DNA from: JABFRJ01 sp031374735
GTDB lineage: Bacteria; Pseudomonadota; Alphaproteobacteria; Rhizobiales; Hyphomicrobiaceae
Reading direction: 5' to 3'
Assembly (NCBI GenBank): GCA_031374735.1
Contig: JANMGQ010000004.1
Location: 23,111-87,110, forward strand
Length of the DNA: 64,000 nt
This document shows positions 1-9,201 of this stretch, in pieces. The notes under the pieces were generated by a model. It saw only the letters and a list, made by a program, of their open reading frames with translations. It had not been told where the DNA came from and ran no database searches. Both the position numbers and the translations under genes were made by a program. How positions within the stretch are numbered: the stretch's first letter is position 1; the number at the start of each line of letters is the position of its first letter.

Positions 1-887
1 GGCTTGTACGCGCCGCAGAGCAGGGCGCCGAGGGCGGCCGCACCACCGGGTTCGGATGCAATGCGCAAGCGCTGCCACAACAGGGCCTGCGCTTCGCCGA
101 TGAACCGATCCGGCACCAGTGCCACATGGTCCACATGCTGCGCTGAGATCTCGTAGACGAGCTTGCCCGCGCGCCGCGCACCGAGCGAATCTGCGGCGAC
201 CGAGTTCACATCAACATCGACCGGCGTCTTTGCCGCGAGGGCCGCATGCAGCGCGCGTGATCCTTCCGGCTCGACACCGACGAGCTTCACCCGTCCGCAC
301 CACCATGCCGCCATGCCCGAGATAAGCCCGCCACCGCCAACGCCGACCAGCACCGTGTCGGGCAGTTCCCTGCCGGCCTGCAATTCCCACTCGCGCGCGA
401 GTGTGCCCTGTCCGGCGATGGTCGGCACTGTGTCGTAGGCATGCACGGAGAAGGCACCAGTCTCTGCAATGAAGGCGTTGCAGGCATCAAGGGCATCATT
501 ATAGCGCGCGCCCCCGATGCGCACGTCAGCACCGAACGAGCGGATGGCCGCGATCTTGGCCGGGCTTGAGATTTCCGGCACGAAAATCGTGGCGGCATGG
601 CCAAGCTTCTGCGCCGCAAACGCAACAGCCGCGCCATGATTGCCACCGGACGCGCCTGCAACACCCGCCTTCGGCACGTCCCCCGTGAGGAGCGAGTGAA
701 ACGCGCCCCGCGCTTTGAACGACCCGGCGTGCTGCAGGAATTCGAGCTTCAGCTGCAGCCGATCGCCAAGGCCAAGGCCGTCACCAGCTAGCAGCGGCGT
801 CTTGCGCACATAAGGTTCGATTCGGCCGTGTGCAATTGCGATCTGATCGGGCGTTACGGGCAGCGGCATCGGTGATGTCCGGGTCAT
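1..887 (-). CDS. threonine/serine dehydratase, PLP-dependent (3' end outside window)
   Basis: Fold-type II PLP enzyme that deaminates threonine or serine to the 2-oxo acid and ammonia. Reading down from the ATG at 887 gives an uninterrupted frame to the window edge (about 295 residues), so the C-terminus is missing. Seen: the PLP-lysine motif GSFKARGA (Lys58), the substrate-loop motif ASGGNHG (about 79-85) and a glycine-rich phosphate loop VGVGGGGLISG (about 185-195). These are standard for the threonine ammonia-lyase / serine racemase family. The part that would carry a regulatory ACT domain is not visible, so biosynthetic (IlvA) and catabolic types cannot be separated. No ilv neighbour is present. 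Confidence 0.88.
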   Translation of the reverse strand, partial: MTRTSPMPLPVTPDQIAIAHGRIEPYVRKTPLLAGDGLGLGDRLQLKLEFLQHAGSFKARGAFHSLLTGDVPKAGVAGASGGNHGAAVAFAAQKLGHAATIFVPEISSPAKIAAIRSFGADVRIGGARYNDALDACNAFIAETGAFSVHAYDTVPTIAGQGTLAREWELQAGRELPDTVLVGVGGGGLISGMAAWWCGRVKLVGVEPEGSRALHAALAAKTPVDVDVNSVAADSLGARRAGKLVYEISAQHVDHVALVPDRFIGEAQALLWQRLRIASEPGGAAALGALLCGAYK

Positions 888-1087
888 TGTCTGATGCCGG
901 TATCTGCCAACATCCGGCGCGGTACGCCAGGGGGAGTGATGCCCCATTTGTCCCCACACACGTGAAATTTGCCCGATGAACGGCTGCTGCTTGCTCAGTT
1001 CAGCACGCGTTCAAAGCGATGCGTCTACTGTCCAACTCAAGCTGATGCGGTTGCCCCCGACCGCACACAACACACCAGGAGCCGACC

Positions 1088-1453
1088 ATGATTGCCCGAA
1101 AACTGATCCTTGCGACCAGCCTTGCTGCCGCCGCAATTGCGATGACCGGAACGGCCAGCGCCGACGAAGCCAGCCGCCGCGCACGCCTCAACGAGATCGA
1201 CCGCCAGCAGGCACGCGAAACCGAGCAGGGCCGTTACGCCGGTGAACTGACCCGTCGCGAGTATCGCGAGCTTAATGGCGAAGCAGCCCGCATTCAGGAG
1301 CTTGAGCGCCGCGCCAAGGCGGATGGCTACGTTTCCCGCCGCGAGTTCAAAGAAATCCGCGAGGCGCAGAACCAGCATGAGCGCCATATCCAGAGCGAGG
1401 CTCACGATGGCCAGAAGTCGTGGTGGCGCCGGTGGCTGTATCTGCACCGCTAA
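1088..1453 (+). CDS. small secreted, highly charged helical protein
   Basis: 121 residues. A clear signal peptide (MIARKLILATSLAAAAIAM, cleavage probably after ...GTASA) is followed by an Arg/Glu-rich mature region with repeated RR-E patterns (TRREYRELN, SRREFKEIR), which suggests one or two long amphipathic helices. The C-terminus ends in WWRRWLYLHR. Likely periplasmic. The start at 1088 places the signal peptide at the N-terminus. No family recognised; similar short charged periplasmic proteins are common in Hyphomicrobiales. No operon partner is evident. Confidence 0.7.
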   Translation: MIARKLILATSLAAAAIAMTGTASADEASRRARLNEIDRQQARETEQGRYAGELTRREYRELNGEAARIQELERRAKADGYVSRREFKEIREAQNQHERHIQSEAHDGQKSWWRRWLYLHR

Positions 1454-1612
1454 TGAGCGCGGGCCCATCTGTTGCACGCAATTCTGATGCGCGACGTCCG
1501 GGCGATGGTACACCACCATCGCCCAAATCGTGTGCGCGCTTTGTCGTCGACAATCTCTGGATTTTTACAGCGCTACGGATTAAGCACAGGCGTGTGGCGT
1601 TGGGGGTCTGTG

Positions 1613-1783
1613 ATGCGCGGTGCGGGACTTGTGCTTGTTGGCCTCGGGCTGACGGTGATGTTGGCTGGCTTAGCCTACAGCGGTGTTTACGAGTGGCGCC
1701 CGAACCCCGCAGCGGCCGCGTGGTCTTTCCTCGGCGGCGCCTTGCTATCGGTCACCGGCGGCATTCTCCATACGCGTGGCTGA
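1613..1783 (+). CDS. small two-helix membrane protein
   Basis: A 56-residue frame starting MRGAGLVLVGLGLTVM with two hydrophobic segments (about 4-22 and 33-52) separated by a short loop containing YEWRPNP. A G-rich stretch (TGGGGGT-like, about 1600-1607) could be a ribosome binding site. The same frame extends upstream to 1472, but that part is Arg/Ser-rich and unlike a membrane protein N-terminus, so the later ATG is preferred. Function unknown. It could be a chance frame, although the clean transmembrane pattern argues for a gene. Confidence 0.45.
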   Translation: MRGAGLVLVGLGLTVMLAGLAYSGVYEWRPNPAAAAWSFLGGALLSVTGGILHTRG

Positions 1784-1999
1784 ACCCTCTAACGCCCAGA
1801 CGCTAAGCAACGGCTTTGTCCGACCTCGCTGATATGGTGGGTGTGCCAGAGGAGCAATCCATGCCTCCTTTTTGCGCGCCTGCAGCGACGCACCTTTCCT
1901 TTCCGCCGTTCCCGGTCTAGACCCCGGCTCGGCGGCGCCTGGGCTATGGCTCAGTGCCCATAAACAAATCCAATCAGATACATCCGAAAGGCCGATGCC

Positions 2000-4246
2000 A
2001 TGCCTGCGAGCCCCTCGAAACTCGAGATCATGTGGACCAAGGTCGACGAAGCCCCGGCGCTCGCAACCTATTCGCTGCTGCCGATTGTCGAGGCTTTTGT
2101 TGGAGCCGCTGGCGTGGCGGTGTCGCTGAAGGACATCTCGCTTGCAGGTCGCATCGTTGCCAACTTCCCGGAAAAGCTGACACCGGCGCAACGCATCAAC
2201 GACGAACTGACGGAACTTGGAGAGTTGGCGACGCGGCCGGAAGCCAACATCATGAAGTTGCCGAACATCTCGGCGTCGATCCCGCAGCTGAAGGAAGCCA
2301 TCAAGGAGCTGCAGGCCAAGGGCTACAGCCTCCCGGATTACCCCGACAACCCCGCGACCGATGCCGAGAAGGACATCAAAGCCCGCTACGGAAAAGTGTT
2401 TGGCAGCGTGGTCAATCCGGTTTTGCGCGAAGGCAACTCCGATCGCCGTGCGGCCGGCGCGGTCAAGCAGTTTGCGCGCAAGAACCCACATAGAATGGGT
2501 GCCTGGAGCAAGGATTGCAAATCGCACATCGCCACCATGTCAGCCGGAGACTACTACGGCTCGGAAATTGCGACGACCGTGGCTTTGGCAACGAATGCGC
2601 GCATCGAATTGGTCGGCACTGACGGCAAGACAACTGTGCTGAAGGCGAAGACTCCCATCATGGCCGGCGAGATCATCGACGCCGCTGTGTTGAGCGCAAA
2701 GGCGCTGCGCACATTCTTCGCCGAGCAGATCGACGACGCCAAAAAGCAAGGCGTGCTGTTCTCGCTGCACGTCAAGGCGACCATGATGAAGATCGCCGAC
2801 CCCATCGTGTTCGGCCATGTCGTGTCGGTGTTCTTCGAAGACGTCGTGAAGAAGCACGACGCCACACTGAAGAAGCTCGGCGTCAACCTGAACAACGGCT
2901 TCGGCGATCTCCTGGAGAAGATCGAGGCGCTGCCTGCGGCCGAGAAGAAAGCCATCCAGGACGATATCGCCGCCTGCTACGCCAAGCGCCCGGCGCTCGC
3001 CATGGTCAACTCCGACAAGGGCATCACCGGCCTGCACGTGCCGAGCGACTTCATCATTGACGCCTCGATCCCCGCGATGATCCGCGAGTCCGGCCGCATG
3101 TGGGGGCCTGACGGCAAGCTGCACGACACCAAGGCCGTCGTTCCCGATCGCGCCTATTCGCGGCTGTTCCAGGTCGTCATCGACGACTGCAAGGCCAACG
3201 GTGCCTATGATCCCAAGACCATGGGCTCGGTGCCCAACGTCGGACTGATGGCGCAGAAGGCGCAGGAATACGGCTCACACGACAAGACGTTCGAGGTGGC
3301 GACGAGCGGCAAGGTGCGCGTCGTCGCCGACAACGGCCCAGATGCCGGGAAAGTGCTGTTGGAGCGCGCTGTCGAGGCCGGCGATATCTTCCGCATGTGC
3401 CAGGTCCGCGATGTGCCGATCCAGGATTGGGTCAAACTGGCCGTGCGCCGCGCGCGCATCACCGGCTCGCCGGCCGTGTTCTGGCTCGACAAAAACCGGG
3501 CACACGATGCGCAGGTCATCGCCAAAATCGAGACCTACCTCAAGGATCATGACACCAAAGGCCTTGAGCTTCACATCCTCGCGCCGGTCGAGGCGATGAA
3601 ATATTCGCTCGAGCGTATTCGCAAAGGCCAGGACACGATCTCGGTCACCGGCAACGTGCTGCGTGATTACCTGACGGACCTGTTCCCGATCATGGAGCTT
3701 GGCACGTCGGCCAAGATGCTGTCGGTCGTGCCACTGCTTGCAGGCGGCGGACTGTTCGAGACGGGGGCTGGTGGATCTGCGCCCAAGCACGTCGAGCAGT
3801 TCCAGCAGGAGGGCTATCTGCGCTGGGATTCGCTGGGTGAATTCCTGGCACTTGGCGCCTCGCTGGAGCATCTCGCGCACAGCCACAAGAACGCCAAGGC
3901 GCAGGTGCTGGCAGACACGCTCGACACGGCCATCGGCCAGATCCTCGATCACAATCGCTCGCCCGCCCGCAAAGTCGGTGAGATCGACAACCGTGGCAGC
4001 CACTTCTATCTCGCGCTCTATTGGGCGCAGGCGCTGGCCGCACAGACCAAGGACGCGGATCTGCAGACGCGCTTCAAACCGCTGGCTGCGACGCTGACCG
4101 CGAACGAGGCCAAGATCAACGGTGAGCTGATTGCGGCCCAAGGCAAGCCCGCAGACACCGGCGGCTACTACATGCCGGACGCAAAAAAGGCCGTGATCGC
4201 GATGCGCCCAAGCGCAACACTGAATGCGGCATTGGCGGCGTTGTGA
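2000..4246 (+). CDS. icd: isocitrate dehydrogenase [NADP+], monomeric type
   Basis: Oxidative decarboxylation of isocitrate to 2-oxoglutarate with NADP in the TCA cycle. At 748 residues it matches the monomeric IDH-II family (about 740) and not the 400-residue dimeric enzyme. Seen: the isocitrate-binding segment EGNSDRRA, the long central barrel, and the coenzyme-binding segment WLDKNRAHD typical of this family. An AAAGG-type ribosome binding site precedes the ATG at 2000. The gene stands alone, with a REP-like palindrome just downstream. Long antisense frames opposite it are high-GC shadows. Confidence 0.95.
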   Translation: MPASPSKLEIMWTKVDEAPALATYSLLPIVEAFVGAAGVAVSLKDISLAGRIVANFPEKLTPAQRINDELTELGELATRPEANIMKLPNISASIPQLKEAIKELQAKGYSLPDYPDNPATDAEKDIKARYGKVFGSVVNPVLREGNSDRRAAGAVKQFARKNPHRMGAWSKDCKSHIATMSAGDYYGSEIATTVALATNARIELVGTDGKTTVLKAKTPIMAGEIIDAAVLSAKALRTFFAEQIDDAKKQGVLFSLHVKATMMKIADPIVFGHVVSVFFEDVVKKHDATLKKLGVNLNNGFGDLLEKIEALPAAEKKAIQDDIAACYAKRPALAMVNSDKGITGLHVPSDFIIDASIPAMIRESGRMWGPDGKLHDTKAVVPDRAYSRLFQVVIDDCKANGAYDPKTMGSVPNVGLMAQKAQEYGSHDKTFEVATSGKVRVVADNGPDAGKVLLERAVEAGDIFRMCQVRDVPIQDWVKLAVRRARITGSPAVFWLDKNRAHDAQVIAKIETYLKDHDTKGLELHILAPVEAMKYSLERIRKGQDTISVTGNVLRDYLTDLFPIMELGTSAKMLSVVPLLAGGGLFETGAGGSAPKHVEQFQQEGYLRWDSLGEFLALGASLEHLAHSHKNAKAQVLADTLDTAIGQILDHNRSPARKVGEIDNRGSHFYLALYWAQALAAQTKDADLQTRFKPLAATLTANEAKINGELIAAQGKPADTGGYYMPDAKKAVIAMRPSATLNAALAAL

Positions 4247-4256
4247 GCAACAGCTT

Positions 4257-4283
4257 CCCTCCTCCCGCAGCGCGGGGAGAGGG
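4257..4283. repeat. REP-like palindrome (degenerate copy)
   Basis: CCCTCCTCCCGC, 2-nt loop, then CGCGGGGAGAGGG, an imperfect inverted repeat 10 bp after the icd stop. It is related to the CCCTCTCCCCGT / ACGGGGAGAGGG family found at 5876, 6118, 15649, 39703, 49836 and 49963. It may also serve as a transcript end for icd. Confidence 0.6.
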
Positions 4284-4428
4284 ACGGCTATGCTCGTGCC
4301 TGTCCGGCGCGACACCCCCTCAGCAGGCCCTAACATTACGGCCTGCTGAGCCCGCCGACTTGCGTGCGGCGGTCGTGAAAGAATGAGACGGCTTGAGGCC
4401 CAAGGGCAGACGCCGTCGTCGCGGCTTG

Positions 4429-5763
4429 TCACGCCGCCTTGCGCGTCGCCCCGCGCTTTGGCAGGACACCGCGGCGGGTCGTCAGCGTCTCATCCAGCGC
4501 TGCGACGAAGCTATCGATATCGCCATCCGTTACCATCAACGTCAGTGCAATGAAGCCGCGCCGCGCCATGTATTGCCCGCGTTCCAACAGGTCGAAGAAC
4601 ACCAGCTCCTTCACGCGTTCGTCGCTCGCCTGCGTGTCTTGCGGCCGGCGGATCGGCACATCGGTGGCGTGCAGCGACATGAGCGATCCTTCACCAGTCA
4701 TCTGCATCGCGACCTCGTGGCGTTCAAACACTGCGTTCAGCCGCGTGCGCAACGCGTCGCCGCGCGCATGCAGCGCCAGCGCGACTTCGGTCGGGAACAC
4801 CTCGGTCATGGCCGCGATGCCAGCCGACATGGTCAGCACATTGTTGTTGAAGGTGCCCGCGTGCGGCATCGCGTGGGGCTTGGTCGGATCATAGAGATCC
4901 ATGATGTCGGCGCGGCCACCAAAGGCGCCAAACGACATGCCGCCACCGATCCATTTGCCGAGCGTGGTTATATCCGGCAGCGGCGCATAGAGGCTTTGCG
5001 CGCCACCCGCCCCAAAGCGCGAGGTCATGACCTCGTCCAGGATCAGCAGCGCGCCGCAAGCCGTTGTCTCCTCGCGCAACATGACGAGAAACGTGGGATC
5101 AGCCGGAAGGCATCCCGACGAGCCCATCATCGGCTCCACCAGCACACAGGCCAGCTCGCCAGCGTGCTGGCGCAGCAGGGCGCGCGTTGTGTCGATGTCG
5201 TTGTAGCTGCCGAGGACAAAGTCGTAGGGCGCGTTGATCGGGATGCCACCGCCGCCAAAGTACAGGAGCCCACCGTGGTAGCCCCCGTACATGACCATAA
5301 CCTTGGGCCGCTTCGTGACGTGGCGCGCGGTTGCGATCGCCATCAGATTGGCTTCGGTCCCCGAGTTGGTGAAGCGCACCTTCTCGATCGACTTGAAGCG
5401 TGCGCAGACGAGCCGCGCCAGTTCGGCCTCGAACGTGTTGTGTGCGCCAAGATTCACGCCGCCATCGAGCGCGTTGTCGATGGCTTTGCGGATCACCGGA
5501 TGTGAATGGCCGAACAGTCCTGCCGTGTACTCACCCAGCAGATTTAAATACCTGAAACCATCGACATCGGTGACGTGCGCGCCTTCGCCCGATTGAATGC
5601 AGATCGGAAACGGCCCGTGGAACAGCACCGTGCGCGTGTTGCCGCCCGGCATCGACAGTGCCGCCGTATCGTGCGCGGCGCGCGTCTTTGGCCGCCGTGC
5701 GGCGTATGTCTCTCGGGCCTCTGCCACAGCGTCATCAAGGGTCTGGTTGCGGGGATGGGGCAT
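4429..5763 (-). CDS. class III aminotransferase, glutamate-1-semialdehyde aminomutase-like
   Basis: 444-residue PLP enzyme of the class III (HemL-like) group. Seen: SGTEANL (134-140) for PLP phosphate binding, the ILDEV segment with the ring-nitrogen Asp (about 243), the Schiff-base lysine in TTLGKWIGGG (Lys270), and the GTFNNN segment. The order and length fit glutamate-1-semialdehyde 2,1-aminomutase relatives. There is no heme gene nearby and the N-terminus has an extra leader, so it may be a paralogous transaminase acting on another amine or amino acid rather than true HemL. It is convergent with icd, and its upstream side is the REP-rich gap. Confidence 0.85.
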   Translation of the reverse strand: MPHPRNQTLDDAVAEARETYAARRPKTRAAHDTAALSMPGGNTRTVLFHGPFPICIQSGEGAHVTDVDGFRYLNLLGEYTAGLFGHSHPVIRKAIDNALDGGVNLGAHNTFEAELARLVCARFKSIEKVRFTNSGTEANLMAIATARHVTKRPKVMVMYGGYHGGLLYFGGGGIPINAPYDFVLGSYNDIDTTRALLRQHAGELACVLVEPMMGSSGCLPADPTFLVMLREETTACGALLILDEVMTSRFGAGGAQSLYAPLPDITTLGKWIGGGMSFGAFGGRADIMDLYDPTKPHAMPHAGTFNNNVLTMSAGIAAMTEVFPTEVALALHARGDALRTRLNAVFERHEVAMQMTGEGSLMSLHATDVPIRRPQDTQASDERVKELVFFDLLERGQYMARRGFIALTLMVTDGDIDSFVAALDETLTTRRGVLPKRGATRKAA

Positions 5764-5875
5764 GGCGGGCTCCGCATTTTGGGGATCGGCGAACTATACG
5801 CCGGATTTTGCGGTTGGCGACACAGGGCGACACAGTGTGGATTGGCCAGGGGAATCGGGTGCATGCGGAACTGCA

Positions 5876-5903
5876 CCCTCTCCCCGTCCTTACGGGGAGA
5901 GGG
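5876..5903. repeat. REP palindrome, perfect 12-bp arms
   Basis: CCCTCTCCCCGT, loop CCTT, ACGGGGAGAGGG: a perfect stem in the gap 5764-6241 that holds no supported gene. It is followed by GGGTGAG, the usual outer flank of this family in the window. Confidence 0.85.
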
Positions 5904-6007
5904 CCGGGGTGAGTTACCATGTGCGGCGCACACCTTGATCTATGAAACAAGCTGCCGCGCAGCGGCGATTTTTGCGATGCAGCATTCGTGCTGCGCTGCA
6001 GCTAGTT

Positions 6008-6147
6008 ACAGGAGAGGGGCGGCCGCTTGCTTGAATGGAGATTGCTCCGCTGACACATAATCAACGTTTTGCCAGCTGTTCAATCACCAACTGTGCGGAT
6101 GCCGCCCCTCACCCTAACCCTCTCCCCGTTGAAGGACGGGGAGAGGG
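6008..6147 (+). repeat. composite REP element, copy A
   Basis: About 140 bp made of a GGAGAGGGGCGG flank, a CGCTTGCT...GAGATTGCTCCGCT segment, the core AATCAACGTTTTGCCAG (6059-6075) with CTGTTC following, a GCGGATGCCGCCCCTCACCCT segment, and the terminal hairpin CCCTCTCCCCGT (6118-6129) / ACGGGGAGAGGG (6136-6147). The same order occurs reverse-complemented at 49836-49980. No frame in it looks coding. Confidence 0.75.
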
Positions 6148-6241
6148 AACTTAACCCGATCACTCTGGTGGATTGGCTCGGATCGGTTGACACTGCCGTT
6201 GGCCTCACGTAACGCGACGCCTGCTCGAACGAGCGCCAAGG

Positions 6242-6326
6242 GCCCTTGTGGCGGAATCGGTAGACGCGGCAGACTCAAAATCTGTTATCTTCGGATGTGT
6301 GGGTTCAAGTCCCTCCGAGGGCACCA
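6242..6326 (+). tRNA. tRNA-Leu (anticodon CAA)
   Basis: Acceptor arms GCCCTTG and CGAGGGC pair across the gene, with discriminator A and an encoded CCA (6324-6326). The anticodon stem GCAGA/TCTGT encloses loop CTCAAAA, giving anticodon CAA. A long variable arm (TTATCTTCGGATGTGT) and the T-arm GGGTTCAAGTCCC are present, as expected for a class II leucine tRNA. Confidence 0.96.
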
Positions 6327-6448
6327 AAACGGCGCTAACGTATTGATCTGACCGTGAAATCACGGCCCACCCGACAGAGCAGGAACCTGCACGCCTTAGC
6401 GTGCAAAGGCAGCCGCACGAGCAACTTTGGATTGGGACGAATGTGATA

Positions 6449-6525
6449 TGGCGCGAGAGACGGGACTTGAACCCGCGGCCTCCGCCGTGACAGGGCGGCG
6501 CTCTAACCAGCTGAGCTACTCCCGC
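6449..6525 (-). tRNA. tRNA-Asp (anticodon GTC)
   Basis: On the minus strand, acceptor GCGGGAG pairs with CTCTCGC (one G-U), discriminator G, and CCA is encoded. D-arm AGCTCAGCTGGTTAGAGC, anticodon loop CTGTCAC (anticodon GTC) on stem CCGCC/GGCGG, T-loop GGTTCAAGTCC. 77 nt. It faces the tRNA-Leu gene. Confidence 0.96.
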
Positions 6526-6795
6526 AGACCAACACGCGGCTCTGGTTGCTGCCGCGATTGATGCAGCGGTTAAGGCTGGCCGAGAGCGAAGTCAAGGGGC
6601 AAACGGATCGGCCCAAACGGACGATGAATCGGACCGGTCGGGCGCAACGGGATCAGCGATGACCTGGCTTCGAAATGACCTTGACCCGCACAAGTCAGCC
6701 ACACATGATGAAAAGGTAAGCATGGTCGCAAGACGTTGCCATCTCTGCGCCTCACCGACGCGGGGCTGGAGACGGTGTCAGGAAAGCCTGTTGAG

Positions 6796-7884
6796 ATGAC
6801 AAGCGCAGCCATAGCGTCACTTCCCCCAGCATCGGTTGAAGTGGCGCCCCTGCCGGCACCGCAACGCAAGGGCATTCCTGCCTACGTGTATCCGGTGTTG
6901 CTGCTGGCGCTCGCGTTGCCGTTTCTTCTCGGCAAGGGCGGCCTGCTGGTCGGTGGCGCCAAAGATGGCCTGATCACCAACTTCCAATTTCTGCAGCTCT
7001 CGCTGATGATCGTCTACGCGATCGCGGTTTTGGGCTTGATCCTGCTGACAGGCTTTAACGGCCAGATTTCACTTGGTCACGGCGCCTTCTTTGCCGCTGG
7101 CGCCTACGTGGCCGCGATCCTGATTGATCGCTATGGCGTATATTTTCTGCTGACCCTGCCTGCGGCAGCGGCCGTTTGCTTCGTCCTTGGGTATCTGTTC
7201 GGCAAACCAGCCCTTCGGCTCGAGGGCCACTATCTGGCGCTGGCCACGTTTGCACTCGCCGTCGCGACCCCGCAGATCCTCAAATACAAGCACCTGGAAC
7301 CGTTCACCAACGGTGTGCAGGGCATTAATCTGTTCAAGCCCGATCCGCCGTTTGGCCTCAAGATTTCAGCCGACCAGTGGATGTACGTGATCGTCCTCAT
7401 CGTTGCGGCCTTCATGTTCTGGCTGGCGCGCAACCTGCTCGACAGCCGCATGGGCCGCGCCATGCGCGCCGTGCGCGACCAGCCGCTTGCCGCCGACACC
7501 ATGGGCATCGATCGCGCCGCCAACAAGACGATCACGTTTGGTTTGTCGGCCATGTACGTCGGCGTTGCCGGCGCGTTGCATGCGATCATCTTTGAGTTCG
7601 TTTCGCCCGACAGCTTCCGCTTTGAAGTGTCGATTGCACTGCTGGTCGGGGCCGTTATCGGCGGCATCGCATCGCTGCCGGGCGCCATCATCGGCGGCAT
7701 TTTCGTGCAGGTGATCGAGAAGTTCGCCGACAAGTGGACCAAGGCCCTCACCCACGCGGTCCACTTGCCCATCGAGATCGAGCCGTGGACCATCTATGGC
7801 ATCGTGCTGATCGCGCTGATGTATGTGATGCCAAATGGCATCGCCGGCGGGATCAGTAGCCTCATTCGGAAGATCAGGGGTTGA
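6796..7884 (+). CDS. livM: branched-chain amino acid ABC transporter permease (LivM type)
   Basis: Inner-membrane permease subunit of a high-affinity Leu/Ile/Val (or related) importer. Many hydrophobic segments are present with the LivM-family blocks GFNGQISLGHGAFFAAGAY and MGIDRAANKTITFGLSA, and the conserved GVAGAL...VGAVIGGIASLPGAIIGG region. 362 residues from the ATG at 6796, which has an AGGAAAG site 10 nt upstream; a TTG start at 6736 would add 20 poorly supported residues. The usual partners (livH, livG, livF, livK) are not adjacent, so this copy is isolated here. The substrate is inferred from family only. Confidence 0.88.
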   Translation: MTSAAIASLPPASVEVAPLPAPQRKGIPAYVYPVLLLALALPFLLGKGGLLVGGAKDGLITNFQFLQLSLMIVYAIAVLGLILLTGFNGQISLGHGAFFAAGAYVAAILIDRYGVYFLLTLPAAAAVCFVLGYLFGKPALRLEGHYLALATFALAVATPQILKYKHLEPFTNGVQGINLFKPDPPFGLKISADQWMYVIVLIVAAFMFWLARNLLDSRMGRAMRAVRDQPLAADTMGIDRAANKTITFGLSAMYVGVAGALHAIIFEFVSPDSFRFEVSIALLVGAVIGGIASLPGAIIGGIFVQVIEKFADKWTKALTHAVHLPIEIEPWTIYGIVLIALMYVMPNGIAGGISSLIRKIRG

Positions 7885-7911
7885 ATTCCACTCGGCGGAT
7901 GCGACGCGACA

Positions 7912-8547
7912 ATGGCTGACGCCACACACAACGGATTTCTCGGCAAGGTCTACGGCTCGGGCGGCGCGGACGATCTGGCGCGACTGTATGATGGCTGGGC
8001 CACGACGTACGATGCAGAGATGGCGCGCGTTGGCTATCGCCATCCGACCATCGCACTCGCCCTGCTGGCCCGTCATCTGCCACGTGGTGCGCAGCCGGTG
8101 CTCGATGCAGGCGCCGGCACAGGGCTGCTCGGCGAGTGGCTTGGCATCATGGGCTACAGCCACGTTGAAGCGCTCGATCTGTCCGCGGGCATGCTCGCGG
8201 TTGCCGCGAGCAAGGGCTGTTACGCGGCACTCCACCAAGCAGCACTTGGCGGTCCCCTGCCGTTCTCTGACGGGCATTTTGCCGGCATCGTGGCAGCGGG
8301 TGTGTTCTCGACCGGCCACGTTGGCGCTGAAGGGCTCGACGAATTGATCCGCATCTGTCGTCCCGGCGGCATCATCGTGCTGACGGTCAAGAACACGCTC
8401 TGGGAAGCCGGCTTCGCCGCCCGCATCGCGCAACTCGAAGGCGCTGGCCGGGTTTCACGCGTCGAAGAGACAGCGCCTTATGTCTCGATGCCTGGCGAGG
8501 CCGGCACGATCCCAAGCCGTGCGCTGACTCTGACGGTCGCGGCCTGA
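7912..8547 (+). CDS. class I SAM-dependent methyltransferase
   Basis: 211 residues with a Rossmann-type SAM motif I VLDAGAGTGLLGEWL (about 61-75), an acidic residue at the end of strand 2 (ALDLSAGML), and the motif around CRPGGIIVLTV (post-motif III) typical of Methyltransf_11/25 enzymes. The N-terminal DDLARLYDGWATTYDAEM pattern occurs in small-molecule methyltransferases of the Williams-Beuren (WBSCR27-like) group. It begins 27 bp after livM on the same strand and could be co-transcribed. Substrate unknown. Confidence 0.85.
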   Translation: MADATHNGFLGKVYGSGGADDLARLYDGWATTYDAEMARVGYRHPTIALALLARHLPRGAQPVLDAGAGTGLLGEWLGIMGYSHVEALDLSAGMLAVAASKGCYAALHQAALGGPLPFSDGHFAGIVAAGVFSTGHVGAEGLDELIRICRPGGIIVLTVKNTLWEAGFAARIAQLEGAGRVSRVEETAPYVSMPGEAGTIPSRALTLTVAA

Positions 8548-8590
8548 TAGCCGCGCACGACAGTCACGGGCTTGGCAACCACCGGGGCGA

Positions 8591-8992
8591 TTAATGCGAC
8601 ACGTCGCTCGGGCGATCGGCGAGCCACATCTTCTCGAGATTGTAGAACTCGCGCACTTCGGGGCGTAGGACATGCACGATCACGTCGCCGGCGTCGACCA
8701 GCACCCAGTCGCATTGCGGCTGGCCCTCGATGCGCACGCGGGCGTATCCAGCTTCCCGCAGCTTCTCGCGCAGCTGTTCGGCAATCGCGCCGACATGTCG
8801 ATCGGTGCGGCCCGTTGCGACGATCATGAAATCGCCAATCGACGACTTCTCTGAGATGTCGATGGTCACGATCGCCTCGGCCTTGGCGTCGTCGAGCCAA
8901 CTGCCAATGTGTCCAGCTAGCTCAGTGCTTGCTTTGGCCGGCATATCGCTCGGCTTGGTGGCTTTACGTGCAACCTCGGCAGTGGTGCGCAT
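8591..8992 (-). CDS. rsfS: ribosome silencing factor RsfS
   Basis: Binds uL14 on the 50S subunit and blocks subunit joining under nutrient limitation. Seen: the DUF143 core DISEKSSIGDFMIVATGRTDRHV and the C-terminal CDWVLVDAGDVIVHVL followed by REFYNLEKMW, which is diagnostic. 133 residues from the ATG at 8992; the frame continues to 9073 with residues that are not family-like. The usual companion rlmH is not next to it; the neighbour downstream is a convergent methyltransferase. Confidence 0.93.
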   Translation of the reverse strand: MRTTAEVARKATKPSDMPAKASTELAGHIGSWLDDAKAEAIVTIDISEKSSIGDFMIVATGRTDRHVGAIAEQLREKLREAGYARVRIEGQPQCDWVLVDAGDVIVHVLRPEVREFYNLEKMWLADRPSDVSH

Positions 8993-9201
8993 CGGCTCGG
9001 GGTGATCCTCTTGTCGCTTGCTGATGCCGGGTATTGACCCGGCCCCGTGCGGTAACACGGGTCCATGCGGCAAAATAGAGCAAGAGACCGCTCACTGCAA
9101 GTTCGGCGCGCAAGTGGCTTTGCCACGGGCAGCGTTGGTCAGCACTTGGCAAAGGTCGCTGTGGTTAATTGGCCTGCTTTGCGCCTGCGGTTCGCGCCGA
9201 A

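Noticed and set aside
3275..4432. Long antisense frame (385 aa) opposite icd
   Set aside because: Opposite a highly conserved gene, no family features, typical of high-GC shadow frames.
6350..6364. Short CCGTG-AAAT-CACGG hairpin after tRNA-Leu
   Set aside because: Only 5 bp and no U-tract; too weak to call a terminator.
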